64,000 bases of DNA from Streptomyces africanus (GTDB lineage Bacteria > Actinomycetota > Actinomycetes > Streptomycetales > Streptomycetaceae): assembly GCF_002150735.1 (NCBI RefSeq), contig NZ_MUKA01000001.1:1-64000 (forward strand). Reading direction: 5' to 3'. Made by a program: the position numbers and the translations under genes. Positions 26,101-37,300 of this stretch are shown here, one piece after another. Each line of letters begins with the position of its first letter. Positions within the stretch are counted from its first letter, which is position 1. Under the pieces are notes generated by a model. The model saw nothing but the letters and a program-made list of their open reading frames with translations, made no database searches and was not told the DNA's origin.

Positions 26101-26843
26101 ACCGCACCATGGATCAGCGACCGGTGGCGGTCATCAGCGGAGGCAGCCGAGGTCTGGGACTGGGCCTGGTGAATGACTTCCTGGAGCGCGGTTACCGAGT
26201 GGAGACCTTCAGCCGGACCGAGTCCGCCGAGCTCACCGCGCTTCGCGAATCGACCGCTTCAGACGCGCTGTTCTGGTCCTCGGTCGACGGAACGAACGCC
26301 GAGGCGGTCGAAGAGTTCGTCCGTGCAGCCGTGCGTCGCCACCGGCGCATCGACGTGCTGGTGAACAACGCGGCGATCGGGCTCGAGGGCCTGCTGACCC
26401 TGACCGCCCCGACGGCCATCGACACGGCACTGCAGACCAACGTGACACTGCCGGTTCTGCTCACTCGGGCCTGCCTCAAGCCCATGCTTGCCCGCCGGAC
26501 CGGCGTGGTGATCAATCTGTCCTCCATCAACGCGGTGCGCGGACAGACCGGCGTCGCCGTGTACGGAGCGGCGAAAGCGGCACTCGACGGGCTTACTCGA
26601 GGTCTTGCCCGTGAGGTCGGCCCTGCCGGGGTCCGGGTGATCAGTGTCGCCCCCGGATATTTCGACAGCGAGATGACTGCGGGCATCAGCCAGGCCCAAC
26701 GCCGCCGCATCGTGCGCCGGACGCCGTTGGGCCGACTCGGGTCGGTAGAGGACGTGCTCGGCGTCATCAGGTTTCTCACCTCGCCCGGGGCGAGTTTCAT
26801 CACCGGCCAGACCATCACCGTCGACGGTGGTTACACCTGCTGA
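26097..26843 (+). CDS. Short-chain dehydrogenase/reductase
   Basis: A 248-residue FabG-like SDR. SGGSRGLGLGL (residues 15-25) binds NADP(H), LVNNAAIG is the structural motif, and the Ser-Tyr-Lys set is visible as NLSSINAV and VYGAAKAA. The C-terminal ITVDGGYT is canonical. It may reduce or oxidise the acyl-ACP starter made by its neighbours. Its ATG overlaps the ligase stop (ATGA), so it is translationally coupled. Confidence 0.9.
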   Translation: MNRTMDQRPVAVISGGSRGLGLGLVNDFLERGYRVETFSRTESAELTALRESTASDALFWSSVDGTNAEAVEEFVRAAVRRHRRIDVLVNNAAIGLEGLLTLTAPTAIDTALQTNVTLPVLLTRACLKPMLARRTGVVINLSSINAVRGQTGVAVYGAAKAALDGLTRGLAREVGPAGVRVISVAPGYFDSEMTAGISQAQRRRIVRRTPLGRLGSVEDVLGVIRFLTSPGASFITGQTITVDGGYTC

Positions 26844-26892
26844 ACCCCTGCTATGGGGGCCGGGTGGTGCATATGAACGGAGTGTGATTTCA

Positions 26893-27168
26893 ATGAACAA
26901 GCGGGACACGGTCAAGGCCGCACTGCTCGAGATCGTGAACGAGGTGGCCGGCCCGGTCGAGCACCTGGACGAGGACCAGCTCCTTGTCGATCAGCTCGGT
27001 CTTGAATCGCTGCACCTCGCGCGGCTCGTCGCCGTACTGGAGATGGAGCTGGACACCGACCCGTTCTCCGACACATTGCCCATCACCAGTGTGCGCACGG
27101 TCGGTGACCTGCTGCAGGCGTACGACCCGGTTGTCCTGCCTCGCCTCGGTGCCGGCGAGCCGTCATGA
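26893..27168 (+). CDS. Discrete acyl carrier protein
   Basis: A 91-residue ACP. LLVDQLGLESLHLARLVAVLE holds the attachment Ser39. It sits between the SDR and the first PKS gene, consistent with carrying the starter from the acyl-AMP ligase. GGAGTG lies 8 nt before the ATG. The stop overlaps the PKS start by 4 nt. Confidence 0.92.
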   Translation: MNKRDTVKAALLEIVNEVAGPVEHLDEDQLLVDQLGLESLHLARLVAVLEMELDTDPFSDTLPITSVRTVGDLLQAYDPVVLPRLGAGEPS

Positions 27169-30100
27169 CGCAGCACGAACCGGACGGGCAACCGATCGCT
27201 ATCGTGGGCATGGCCGCCCGTTTCCCCGGAGCCACGGACGTGGACCAGTTCTGGGACGTAATCCTGGCCGGACGCGAGACGATACGCGACCTCGGTCACG
27301 AGGAGTTGCTCCGTGGTGGTGCGGACTCGGAGTGGCTGAAGAACCCTGATTACGTGAAGGCGACCGCCTCGATGGACGACATCGACCTCTTCGACGCGGC
27401 CTTCTTCGACATCTCCGGCCGCGAGGCCGCTGTCATGGACCCTCAGCAGCGGATCTTCCTGGAGACCTGCTGGCATGCTCTCGAGAACGCGGGTCTGCGC
27501 ACATCGGCCGGGACCGGGACTTCGGTCGGTGTCTTTGCCGGCAGCGGCGGTGTTCTCACCAGTTACCTTCCCGAGGTATTGAACAGCGCCGGGCCACTGG
27601 AAGATCCCACAGCCTCCCTCGAGCAGCTCGGGACCGACAAGGATTTTCTCGCCACCCGGGTGTCGTACAAGCTCAATCTGACCGGGCCCAGTCTGACGGT
27701 GCAGACGGCTTGCTCCACTTCGCTGGTCGCGGTGCACTTGGCCGTCCAGAGCCTGTTGCGCGGCGAGTGTGCCGCTGCACTGGCCGGCGGCGTGAACATC
27801 AGGCTCCCCCAGGCCGCGGGGTACTGGCACCGCCGGGGCGGCATCCTGTCGCCGGACGGGCGCTGCCGCCCATTCGATGTCAGTTCGCAGGGAACGATCT
27901 TCGGCAGCGGCGTGGGCGCCGTCGTCCTCAAACCCCTGGCCGACGCGCTGCGAGACGGTGACACCGTCTACGCCACCATCCTCGGAACCGCTGTCAACAA
28001 CGACGGTGGCGGCAAATCGAGTTACGGCGCCGCGAGCCTGTCCGGCCAGCTGGCCGCGATGCGTCAGGCGCTCCAGGTATCCGGAGTCGATCCCGCCACG
28101 ATCGGCTACATCGAGGCGCACGGAACCGGGGTACCGCTCGGTGATCCCACCGAGGTCGGCGCGCTCAAGCAAATCTTCGGACAAGCCGATCCCTGCGCCA
28201 TCGGGTCGGTGAAGGCGTTGATCGGGCATATGGAGGCGGCGTCGGGCATAGCAGGCCTGATCAAGGCCGCTCTGTCCCTGCATCGGGGACAGATCCCGCC
28301 CAGCCCGTATTTCACGGCGCCGAGTCCTCGGCTGAAGCTGGACGATACGCGCTTGTTCGTCAATACGGCGCCGCTGCCCTTGCCGGGATCTCCCCGCCGG
28401 GCCGCGGTCAATTCCCTCGGCATCGGCGGCACCAATGCCTTCGCCGTGCTGGAACAGGCACCGGAACTCACGCGGGCGGATCGGCGTCCGGGGTACGAGC
28501 TCGTCACGATCAGTGCCAAGAGCGCGGACGCGTTGCGGGAACTGGCGGACCGGTGGGCGAACCGCCTGCGCGAGCCGGACGCAGCCCTGAGAGACCTGGC
28601 CTATACCAGTCAGGTCGGTCGCCGCCCGCTGCGACACCGGCTCAGCGTCATCGCCGACACCGGGAATGCGGCAGCCGAGCGCGTCGAAACGTGGCTGAGG
28701 GATGGGACCGGGGCAGCAGACGAGGGGGAATCCGCGCGGGCCAAGCCGAGGGTCGGGTTCCTCTTTCCCGGTCAAAGCTCCGAGTACGCCGGTATGGCCG
28801 TCGAGCTCCACCGTGAGCATCCGCTGTTCCGCGCCGCACTGGACCGGCACGCGGAAACCTTCCGCCGCCTCACCGGAGTTGGCCCCCTCGACGTGTTCGC
28901 CGACCCTGCGGCGCAGCTGCAGGCGGAACTGCTCCAGCCGGCGGTTTTCCTCCTGCAGGTCACGTTGGCGGAATTCTGGGCCTCGTGTGGGGTGCGGCCG
29001 GACGCAGTGGTCGGTCACAGCCTCGGCGAGTACGCGGCCGCCTGCGTGGCCGGCGTGTTCAGCGTTGAAGAGGGACTGGAGCTGGTCTGCGCGCGCGGCC
29101 GTGCCTTCGCGGCTGTTCCTGGCAGCGGCCGGATGGTCGCCGTCGGCTGCACCGACGGGGCCGAGCTGGAACGGCTGGTCAAGGCCAAGGGCGGTTCGGT
29201 GACAGTCGCCGCGTACAACGCGCCGGAACGGTTCACGGTCTCCGGATCAGACACCGAGACAGGCGAGTTGGAAGGCGAGTTTCGACAGCGGGGCTGGGTC
29301 ACCGTCCCCCTGGAGACGACGCATGCCTTCCACTCACCGTTGGTCGCTCCGGCTGTCCCCGCACTCGTCCAGGCCGCAGGCCGGATCACCCACCGGCAGC
29401 CTGTCGTGCCGATGGCACTGAACCTCACCGGCACCTGGGCGGGCCGTGCGGAGATCGGTGCAGAGTACTGGGGACGGCAACTCACTTCACCGGTCAGGTT
29501 CACGCCCGGCATCCGCGAACTTCTCAGTGGGGGATGCACGGTCTTCCTCGAAATGGGCCCAGGCCGGACGCTTACCACCGCCGGCCGTACCCAGTCCGAC
29601 GGCGATGTCGTCTGGTTGCCCGGGCTTGAGCCCAGGACCCCGGATCCCGTCAGGGTGCTCGCCCACCTGGCGCGTCTGGACAGGGCAGGAATACCAGTCG
29701 ACTGGGCTGAGTACTACGCGCCCTTGCAAGCGGGCAGGGTTTCCGCTCCTCTCTATCCCTTCACGCGGGCCCGGCACTGGACCGCACCGGCGCCTTCCGG
29801 CGCAGAGCTGCCCGCGCCACCGGCCGGAGACCTGCCCGAGCTGAGCCGACTCGCGCTGCCGCAGTCCACACAGCGGCGTTACGAGACCACAGTGGCCGCG
29901 AGGGCTCCGCGTGCGCTCGCCGATCACGAGATTTCCGGCCGCCTCGTCGTGCCCGGGGCATACCACACCGCCTGCCTGGTGGAGGCTGTGGCCGCCGACT
30001 CCGCTGCGGTTGTCGAGGATCTGGTCTTCCCGCGAGCGCTGGAGATCGACGAGGCGCGACACCGGCTCCAGCTTGTGCTCACCCCGGCCGGGGACCACAG

Positions 30101-32519
30101 GTTTGTCGCACAGTCGCTCAGTCTGGCGAATGCGGACGATCCGCTGGCCGACGAGTCCTGGCAGGTGCACGCAGAGGGACGGATCCAGCGGACTGACGCC
30201 CTCGCACAGCCGATGGACCCGTCTTCCCACCTCGCAGGCCGGCCGGTTTCCCCGGCTGATCTCTACCCGCTGTTCGAGGCGGCGGGCTTCCGGTTCGGCC
30301 CGGCGTTCCAGTGGATCGAAGAGCTGCGGCTGGACGGTGAGGACAGCTCCGGCGACCTCAGCTTCGCGGCAGACTCTCCTCGGGAGCGCACCATGGCACT
30401 GCTTGACTCCTGCGTTCAGCTGGCCATTGCGGCACGGATCGTCCGTGCTGCCCCCGAGGACGGCGTGCTGCTGCCGTTCCGTATCGAACGGGCCGTGTTC
30501 CACCCGTCCCGTAACGCTGTGGAATCAGGAGTCGCGCGCATCCGGCACCGCGAGGCCGATGCCTCGGGAGCACTTGCCGATGTCTCCCTGACCGACCACG
30601 AGGGCAACCCGCTGCTCGAGCTGTTCGGCCTCCAGCTGAGAGCGGTCTCCTTCCGTTCGCCCGAGGCCGAGATCTACGCGGACGAATGGGAGTTGGCCGA
30701 GGCGGCCGGTGACACGTCGCCCGCCACGGGAACGTGGATCGTGCTCGCCGACCGTCAGGGGCACTGGCGTCCCGCGGCCGCAGTACTGGAGGCAAGCGGC
30801 AGCCGGTGTGTGATCGCCGAGGTGGGCACGGCCTTCACCTGTCTCGGCGATCGCCGATACGTGCTGGACCCCGCCGACGCGGAACACCTGGCGCAACTGT
30901 TCCGCGACACCGGGCCGGCGAGCGTACTGCATTGCCTCGGCCTGGACGCACAGAACACACAGACCGCCTGTGGCAGCGTGCCCGCGCTCGTGCAGGCCAC
31001 CGAGCGCGCGGACTGGACGCCCGATTCCGTAGTACTGCTGACCCGCGGAGCCGTGGCCGTGCACGAGCCCGGGGAGGTCAGCGACCCTTACGGGGCGATG
31101 CTGTGGGGCCTTGGCCGGAGCACTGCGATGGAAGCACCTCAGCTGAATCTGCGGTTGCTCGACGCGGACCCACGCGACCTCACCGTCGCGCCGAGTGTCC
31201 CGCCCGAATGGCCCGGCGTTGAAGCCGCGATCCGCAACGGACAGCTTTACCGGCCCACGCTGCACCGCGTGTCGGCGCTGCCGACACGCCCTGGCCGGCT
31301 CGGCACCCACGGGTGCTACCTGATCACTGGGGGGACCGGAGCGCTCGGTCTGCGTACCGCGGCGTGGCTGGCCAGGCGCGGGGTGCGTCACATCGTGCTC
31401 GCATCGCGGCGTGCACATGAGGCACAGATCGAGGAACAGATCCGCGAGCTGGAGCAGTCAGGGGCTGAGGTCACCCTGGCCGGCCTGGATGTCACGGACG
31501 AGGCCGCGGTCAACCAGCTCGTCGAGCGTGTGCACCGGGAGCTGGGCGGCCTCAGGGGGGTCGTCCACGCGGCCGGTGTGCTCGACGACGCGGTGCTGTC
31601 GCAGCTGAGCTGGGACCGCTTCCGGTCGGTACTGGACCCGAAGGTTGCCGGTGGTTGGCACCTGCACCGCGCCACTCTGGATCTCGACCTTGAGCACTTC
31701 ATCCTCTTCTCCTCCACGGCTGCTCTGCTCGGTGCGCCTGGGCAGGCCCATTACGCGGCTGCCAACGCTTTCCTCGACGGACTTGCCCACTACCGGCGCG
31801 GGTTGGGACTCCCTGCCCTCAGTGTCGGCTGGGGGCCGTGGGAGGCGGGTATGGCGGCGCAACTGAGTGAACGCCTGCAGACCCGGCTCGTGGAAGGCGG
31901 GTTCACTCCGCTGGAAGCCGATCCGGCATTCGCCGCACTCGACCGGCTCCTGGCCGGCCCCGGTGGTCAGTACGGTGTCTTCTCCGTGGACTGGTCCCGC
32001 TACCTGAACCGGTTTCCCACCGGGCGAGCAATTGTCATGGGCGAGGGAATGCCTGCCGGGGACGGAGCAGAGGCGGGCAGGCGGCTGCGGCGGGACTGGC
32101 TCGGCACCACGCCGGAACGTCGCCGAGAGCTGGTGCTCGCATACCTGCGCTCCATGCTGGCTACGCGACTTGCCATGTCCGAGGCCGCCATCGACGAGGA
32201 CCTCTTGCTCCACGAAGCCGGGCTCGATTCGCTGGTGGCTGTCGAAGTACGCGGCCAGATCTTCCGCGACCTGGACGTCGACCTGCCGCTCACTGGGCTC
32301 CTCCAAGGCAAGGCCCTGCGCCTGCTTGTCGATGAGCTGGCGGAACGCCTGATGCTCGACGCCCCGGTCCAAGCTGTCGTGTCCACGGCGGTGCCGTCCG
32401 CGGTGGAGCCCTTCTCACCAGAGGAGGCGGAACGCCTCCTGGCCAACCTTGACTCGCTGACTGAGGACCAGATCCAGGCACTGCTGCCCTGGCTGGCCGA
32501 TCAGGACGGACCCTCATGA
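27165..32519 (+). CDS. Complete PKS module KS-AT-DH-KR-ACP
   Basis: A 1784-residue type I PKS module with all catalytic residues present. KS: Cys183, His319, His355. AT: GHSLGE with Ser619, and HAFH at 720-723, the malonyl-CoA-type motif. DH: HEISGRLVVP with His921, and Asp1081 in LLDSCVQ. KR: GGTGALG at 1389, LDD at 1473-1475 (B-type stereochemistry) and Tyr1530. ACP: Ser1689 in GLDSL. The product of one cycle would be an enoyl thioester. The C-terminal acidic helix (FSPEEAERLLANLDSL) looks like a docking segment. It overlaps both neighbours by 4 nt. Confidence 0.95.
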   Translation: MTQHEPDGQPIAIVGMAARFPGATDVDQFWDVILAGRETIRDLGHEELLRGGADSEWLKNPDYVKATASMDDIDLFDAAFFDISGREAAVMDPQQRIFLETCWHALENAGLRTSAGTGTSVGVFAGSGGVLTSYLPEVLNSAGPLEDPTASLEQLGTDKDFLATRVSYKLNLTGPSLTVQTACSTSLVAVHLAVQSLLRGECAAALAGGVNIRLPQAAGYWHRRGGILSPDGRCRPFDVSSQGTIFGSGVGAVVLKPLADALRDGDTVYATILGTAVNNDGGGKSSYGAASLSGQLAAMRQALQVSGVDPATIGYIEAHGTGVPLGDPTEVGALKQIFGQADPCAIGSVKALIGHMEAASGIAGLIKAALSLHRGQIPPSPYFTAPSPRLKLDDTRLFVNTAPLPLPGSPRRAAVNSLGIGGTNAFAVLEQAPELTRADRRPGYELVTISAKSADALRELADRWANRLREPDAALRDLAYTSQVGRRPLRHRLSVIADTGNAAAERVETWLRDGTGAADEGESARAKPRVGFLFPGQSSEYAGMAVELHREHPLFRAALDRHAETFRRLTGVGPLDVFADPAAQLQAELLQPAVFLLQVTLAEFWASCGVRPDAVVGHSLGEYAAACVAGVFSVEEGLELVCARGRAFAAVPGSGRMVAVGCTDGAELERLVKAKGGSVTVAAYNAPERFTVSGSDTETGELEGEFRQRGWVTVPLETTHAFHSPLVAPAVPALVQAAGRITHRQPVVPMALNLTGTWAGRAEIGAEYWGRQLTSPVRFTPGIRELLSGGCTVFLEMGPGRTLTTAGRTQSDGDVVWLPGLEPRTPDPVRVLAHLARLDRAGIPVDWAEYYAPLQAGRVSAPLYPFTRARHWTAPAPSGAELPAPPAGDLPELSRLALPQSTQRRYETTVAARAPRALADHEISGRLVVPGAYHTACLVEAVAADSAAVVEDLVFPRALEIDEARHRLQLVLTPAGDHRFVAQSLSLANADDPLADESWQVHAEGRIQRTDALAQPMDPSSHLAGRPVSPADLYPLFEAAGFRFGPAFQWIEELRLDGEDSSGDLSFAADSPRERTMALLDSCVQLAIAARIVRAAPEDGVLLPFRIERAVFHPSRNAVESGVARIRHREADASGALADVSLTDHEGNPLLELFGLQLRAVSFRSPEAEIYADEWELAEAAGDTSPATGTWIVLADRQGHWRPAAAVLEASGSRCVIAEVGTAFTCLGDRRYVLDPADAEHLAQLFRDTGPASVLHCLGLDAQNTQTACGSVPALVQATERADWTPDSVVLLTRGAVAVHEPGEVSDPYGAMLWGLGRSTAMEAPQLNLRLLDADPRDLTVAPSVPPEWPGVEAAIRNGQLYRPTLHRVSALPTRPGRLGTHGCYLITGGTGALGLRTAAWLARRGVRHIVLASRRAHEAQIEEQIRELEQSGAEVTLAGLDVTDEAAVNQLVERVHRELGGLRGVVHAAGVLDDAVLSQLSWDRFRSVLDPKVAGGWHLHRATLDLDLEHFILFSSTAALLGAPGQAHYAAANAFLDGLAHYRRGLGLPALSVGWGPWEAGMAAQLSERLQTRLVEGGFTPLEADPAFAALDRLLAGPGGQYGVFSVDWSRYLNRFPTGRAIVMGEGMPAGDGAEAGRRLRRDWLGTTPERRRELVLAYLRSMLATRLAMSEAAIDEDLLLHEAGLDSLVAVEVRGQIFRDLDVDLPLTGLLQGKALRLLVDELAERLMLDAPVQAVVSTAVPSAVEPFSPEEAERLLANLDSLTEDQIQALLPWLADQDGPS

Positions 32520-34366
32520 CCGACGACATGCAGAACTGGGGCGTACGGAAGAGGCTGGAGGCAGCACTCCGGGCGCGCGCCGGCCAGGCGCGGACCGAAT
32601 ATCCTCTCTCGTACGCCCAGCGCCCGCTTGTGTTGCTGCATCGGATGAATCCGGACAGCGCGTCCTACAACGTCGGGTTCACCGCGCAGTTCACCGGCGG
32701 ATTCGACTCCGCCACGTTCGGCAGCGCGGTTAGGTCGCTGGTCGGGCGGCACGCGGCCCTGCGCACCACCTTCAGCGGCACCGACGGCCAGACAGTGCAC
32801 GGGTGGCTCGAACCCGATATCGCCGAACTGGACGCCCGCCAGTGGAACCAGCAGCAGATCGAGGACGCGATACGCCGCGCCTATCTCGCTCCGTTCGAAC
32901 TGTCGACCGGACCACTGGTCCGGGTGCGGACGTATTCGGTGGCGCCAGGAGAGGCCGTGGTGCTGCTGGCTGTGCACCATGCGGTGTGCGACTTCTGGTC
33001 ACTCGGTGTCATGGTGGCGGAACTCGAGCAGCTCTACCTGGCGGAGGCGGAACGGAGTCCGTCCCAGCTGCCCGGAGGCAATGTCCCCTACAGCGATTTC
33101 GTCGCCTATCAGCGGGAGCTGATCCAGGGGGAGAAGGGCAGCAGAGCTCGTGCCTATTGGCATGCTCAGCTCGCCGGCCGGCTCGAGCCGGCCGAATGGC
33201 CCCCCTGCGAACTCGGCCCGGATACCGACGGGGGCGGATCGATCGTGTTCCCCATCGCCACAGAGCTCGCCGACGGTGTGTTCGCGCTGGCCAAGGAGGA
33301 AGGGGCCACGCCTTACGGCATCTTGCTCACCGTCTTTCAGGTCCTCATCGGCCGCTACACCGGACGGCACGACGTCCTGGTGGGGTCTCCCTTCGCCGGC
33401 CGGACCAGTCCGGCGATGGCCGAGTGCATCGGCAACTTCGTCAACCCCGTCGTGCTGCGTGCCGATCTCGGCGACGCGGTGGCGTTCCGGGAGCAGCTGG
33501 ACCGTACTCGCCGTAACGTCATCGACGCGCTCGAGTACCAGGACTACCCGTTCGAGTTGCTTGTCGGCGAGCTGGCGCCGCGCCGGGTGGACGACCGTAA
33601 CCCGATCTTCCAGGCGATGTTCAGCTACCAGAAACCCAGCCGGTACCCGGCGCTGGCCGGTCTCTACGTGGCTGACGATGGCGCGGCCCCGGTCGGCTGG
33701 GCGGGGCTGACCGCGGTGCCGTTCCGGCTGGACCAGCAAGACGACCAGCTTGAGCTCGTACTCGAGGTCGTGCACGACGGCGACCGGCTCGTCGGGCTGC
33801 TCAAGTACCGCAAGTCTGTCTTCTCGGCTCAGGCGGCTCGTCAGGTAGCCGAGAACTATCTGGCACTGCTGCAAGCCGCGCTCGCAGACCCCGGCCGCAG
33901 TGTGGCGGAACTGCCGATGGCGTCCGAAGTCACCCCCGGCACCGATCGGCGCACGGCCGCGGTCCGTGAGTCCGTCGGCGCGATCCCTCGGAGCGGCACT
34001 GCGCTGCGGGGTATCGAGCAGCGGATCACGGCCATCTGGCGGCAAGTGCTCGGGCGCGAGGCGATCGGGCGGGATGACAACTTCTTCGACCTAGGCGGCA
34101 ACTCCATGCTGCTGGTGCAAGTGCACGAGATGCTCGCCGACGAAACCGCGGGCACTCCGCTGAAGATCAACGAATTGTTCCGCTACCCGACCGTGGCCAG
34201 TCTGGCCCGACGCCTCGGCCAGACCCCCGCTGGGGTCGGTCCGGCCCCTGACCGAGGTCGGGCGTCAAGCAGGCGGGCACAGCTGGCGGGCGGAACGGCC
34301 CGCAGCGCACGCCTGCGCGCACGGACACGTCGTCAGCTGGATACCGACAGGGGCAACGATGACTGA
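32516..34366 (+). CDS. NRPS C-PCP didomain without adenylation domain
   Basis: A 616-residue protein. The C domain (about 25-450) has HHAVCDF with His154, His155 and Asp159; the usual Gly is Phe160. A PCP follows with Ser530 in DLGGNSMLLV. There is no A domain, so its amino acid must be supplied in trans, or the PCP must receive an acyl group from a neighbouring module. A C-terminal Arg-rich segment may be a docking tail. It overlaps the upstream PKS by 4 nt and the downstream PKS by 8 nt. Confidence 0.88.
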   Translation: MTDDMQNWGVRKRLEAALRARAGQARTEYPLSYAQRPLVLLHRMNPDSASYNVGFTAQFTGGFDSATFGSAVRSLVGRHAALRTTFSGTDGQTVHGWLEPDIAELDARQWNQQQIEDAIRRAYLAPFELSTGPLVRVRTYSVAPGEAVVLLAVHHAVCDFWSLGVMVAELEQLYLAEAERSPSQLPGGNVPYSDFVAYQRELIQGEKGSRARAYWHAQLAGRLEPAEWPPCELGPDTDGGGSIVFPIATELADGVFALAKEEGATPYGILLTVFQVLIGRYTGRHDVLVGSPFAGRTSPAMAECIGNFVNPVVLRADLGDAVAFREQLDRTRRNVIDALEYQDYPFELLVGELAPRRVDDRNPIFQAMFSYQKPSRYPALAGLYVADDGAAPVGWAGLTAVPFRLDQQDDQLELVLEVVHDGDRLVGLLKYRKSVFSAQAARQVAENYLALLQAALADPGRSVAELPMASEVTPGTDRRTAAVRESVGAIPRSGTALRGIEQRITAIWRQVLGREAIGRDDNFFDLGGNSMLLVQVHEMLADETAGTPLKINELFRYPTVASLARRLGQTPAGVGPAPDRGRASSRRAQLAGGTARSARLRARTRRQLDTDRGNDD

Positions 34367-37300
34367 CGGGAGCATGGTCGATCCGACGGCTCGGCCGAAT
34401 GATGTGGCCGTGATCGGCATGTGCGGCCGGTTCCCCGGCGCCGGGAGTGTGGCTCAGTTCTGGAACCGGCTGCGTGCCGGAGACGACATGCTGACCACGT
34501 TCACAGACGCCGAACTCGCGGCCGCCGGGGTGCCGGAGCGGGTGTTGCGCGATCCCGGCTATGTCAAGCGAGCCGCATCCCTGCCGGACGCGTTCGACTT
34601 CGACCACGAGTTTTTCGGCTTCACCAAGCGCGAGGCGAAGCTGCTCGATCCGCAGCAACGAATACTGCTCGAGGTCGCATGGGAGCTGCTCGAGACCATC
34701 GGCTACTCCGGGGGAACGGACGCTCAGGACATCGGTGTGTTCGCAGGTGCGTCGATGAACACGTATCTGACCAATGTCGTGGCTCGTTCCTGTGACCCGC
34801 TGGGCTACGACGGAACCGAGCTCATGATCGCCAACGACAAGGACTACCTGACCACCAGGATCTCGTACAAACTGGGCCTCAACGGGCCGAGCGTCAATGT
34901 GCAGACCGCCTGTTCGACGTCACTGGTCGCGGTGCATATGGCCATGCAGAGCCTTGTCACAGGTGAATGTGACATCGCCCTGGCAGGTGGAGTGTCAGTC
35001 ATCGCCAACGACTATCCGGGCTACGTCTTCAGCGAAGGAATGATCCTCTCCCCGGACGGGCGGTGCCGACCGTTCGATGCCGACGGAGCAGGGACGACAT
35101 TCGGTGACGGGGTGGGTCTCGTCGCTTTGAAGCGGCTGGCCGAGGCAATCGAGGACGGTGATCAGATCCTCGCGGTGGTGAGGGGCTCGGCGATCAACAA
35201 CGACGGCTCCGACAAGATCGGATACACCGCACCGAGCATCGGCGGGCAACGGGCCGTGATCGCCGAAGCGCAGGCGGTGGCCGAGGTGGACGCCAGCACC
35301 ATCACCTACATCGAAGCCCACGGCACCGCCACAGCTCTGGGCGACCCCATCGAGTTCGCCGCGTTGAGCGAGGCCTTCGCCGACGGAGGTGCCCGGCCGG
35401 GCCAGTGCGCCTTGGGCTCGGTAAAGGCGAATATCGGGCACGTCGCCGCCGCGGCGGGAATTGCCGGCTTTATCAAGGCGGTGCTGGCGCTGCAGCACCG
35501 GGAAATCCCGGGGCACCCAGGGTTCACCCGGCCCAACCCCCAGATCGACCTGGTGGGCAGCCCCTTCTACATCAACACCCTGCCGATGGCCTGGCCAGCG
35601 GGTGAAACCCCCCGTCGGGCCGGAGTGAGTTCGTTCGGCATCGGTGGCACGAACGCTCATGTCGTCCTCGAGGAGGCTCCTCCCCCCTCCGGTCGGCCGG
35701 CGAGGACCAGCGGCCCGCAGACACTTGCTGTGAGTGCCCACAGCGACGTGGCGCTGCGCGAGCTGGCCCGTCAGTTGGCCGATGCGCTGGAGGAGCCGGA
35801 CGCGCCCGACCTCGTGGACGCGGCTTTCACGCTGCGGCAGGGCCGACGCGGCTCGTCGCATCGCTACGCCGTCACCGCTGCGGACCGCGCCGGAGCCGCG
35901 GCCGGATTGCGTGCGCTCACCGACGGCAAGAGCACCGGCGGACGGGTGGCAGAGACCACCCCGACCGTATTGTTCCTGTTCGGCGACGTCCCGGCCGAGG
36001 AATTCAGTGTGCTGTCCACACGGCTGTCCGCAGTCGCTGACATAGAGGAGCGGTATACCGGGTGGGCCGTCCCGAGCGCAGACGACCCGTCGGCGGCTCT
36101 GCTGACCGCGAGCCGGGTGCTCGCGACGCTGTGGACGGAGTCCGGCGTTCGGCCGGCGGCGGTCGGGGGAGCCGGGGTGGGTGAACTCCTCGCAGCTTGC
36201 TTCGCCGGGGTCTTCGAACCGTCTGACGCGCTGGCACTGCTGTCCTGGCGAGCGGGAATGGCCGCGCACGTCCCCGAGGTGCGCCCGAGAGTTCCAGACA
36301 TTCCCATCCTGTCGGCCGTCGTGGGCGGCGAACTGCCGCAGTCGCGGGTGCTCGACCCGCTGCACTGGACACGAGACATATGGGAGGGCGACCGGCTGGC
36401 CGAGGCGTTCACCGGCCGGGCAGCAGAGGGTGCGGCCGTGTTGGCCATAGGCAACCCCTCAGTGCTCCCGGCAGGCTCCGGCCTCGACAACGAACAAGTC
36501 CTGCCACCCTTGGATCGGCTGCTGACCGCCGCGGGACGGCTGTGGACCGAAGGCGTGCCGGTGGACTGGACTGCCTGGTACGGAGGGCATCAGTACCGCG
36601 TCCCCCTGCCGGTGCACCCGCTGGAGCGCAGCTTCCTCCGTCTCGAACCGCCGTCTGCCTCCGTCCAGGAAGAGCAGGGCCGTGGGCAGAACCCCTCCGA
36701 GTGGCTGTATACACCGTCATGGCAGCGCCTCGACCCAGGGGCGGGCGGTTACACGGAGAGCGCCTTGCCCATCGGCCCATGGCTGTTGTTCGGGGACTCC
36801 GGCGGGGTCGGCGACTCGCTGGCGGACTCTTTGCGTGAACAGGGCGCCGAGGTGGTGGTGGTACGTCAGGGCGGTGCTTTCAGGAGAGCCGACGCCACTT
36901 CCTTCATCGTCGATCCCATGGATTCCGGCGACTACGAGAAGTTGTTCGATGCGCTGGCCACGGACGGGCTGACTCCTGAGCGGGTCGTACACCTCTGGTC
37001 TCTTGACATCGTTCCAGGGCACCTTGCAACCGACAGTTTGGATCACGCCTGCGGTCTGGGGCTGTTCTCCGTTCTCGACGTCGCCAGGCAACTCGGCCGC
37101 AGTCCGGGCTGCAAAGGCGCGCACCTCGGGGTGGTAGCCCGTGACGTGCACGACATCACAGGCGGTGAAGTCCTTGCGCCTGCCGCCGCGATGACCGGCG
37201 CCGCACTGAATCTCATCTCCCAGGAATTCGCCGAGCTCCGTTGTCGAAGCATCGACATCGGCAGGAGCGCCCTCGTACCGGAAGCCCTCCTCGCGGAGAT

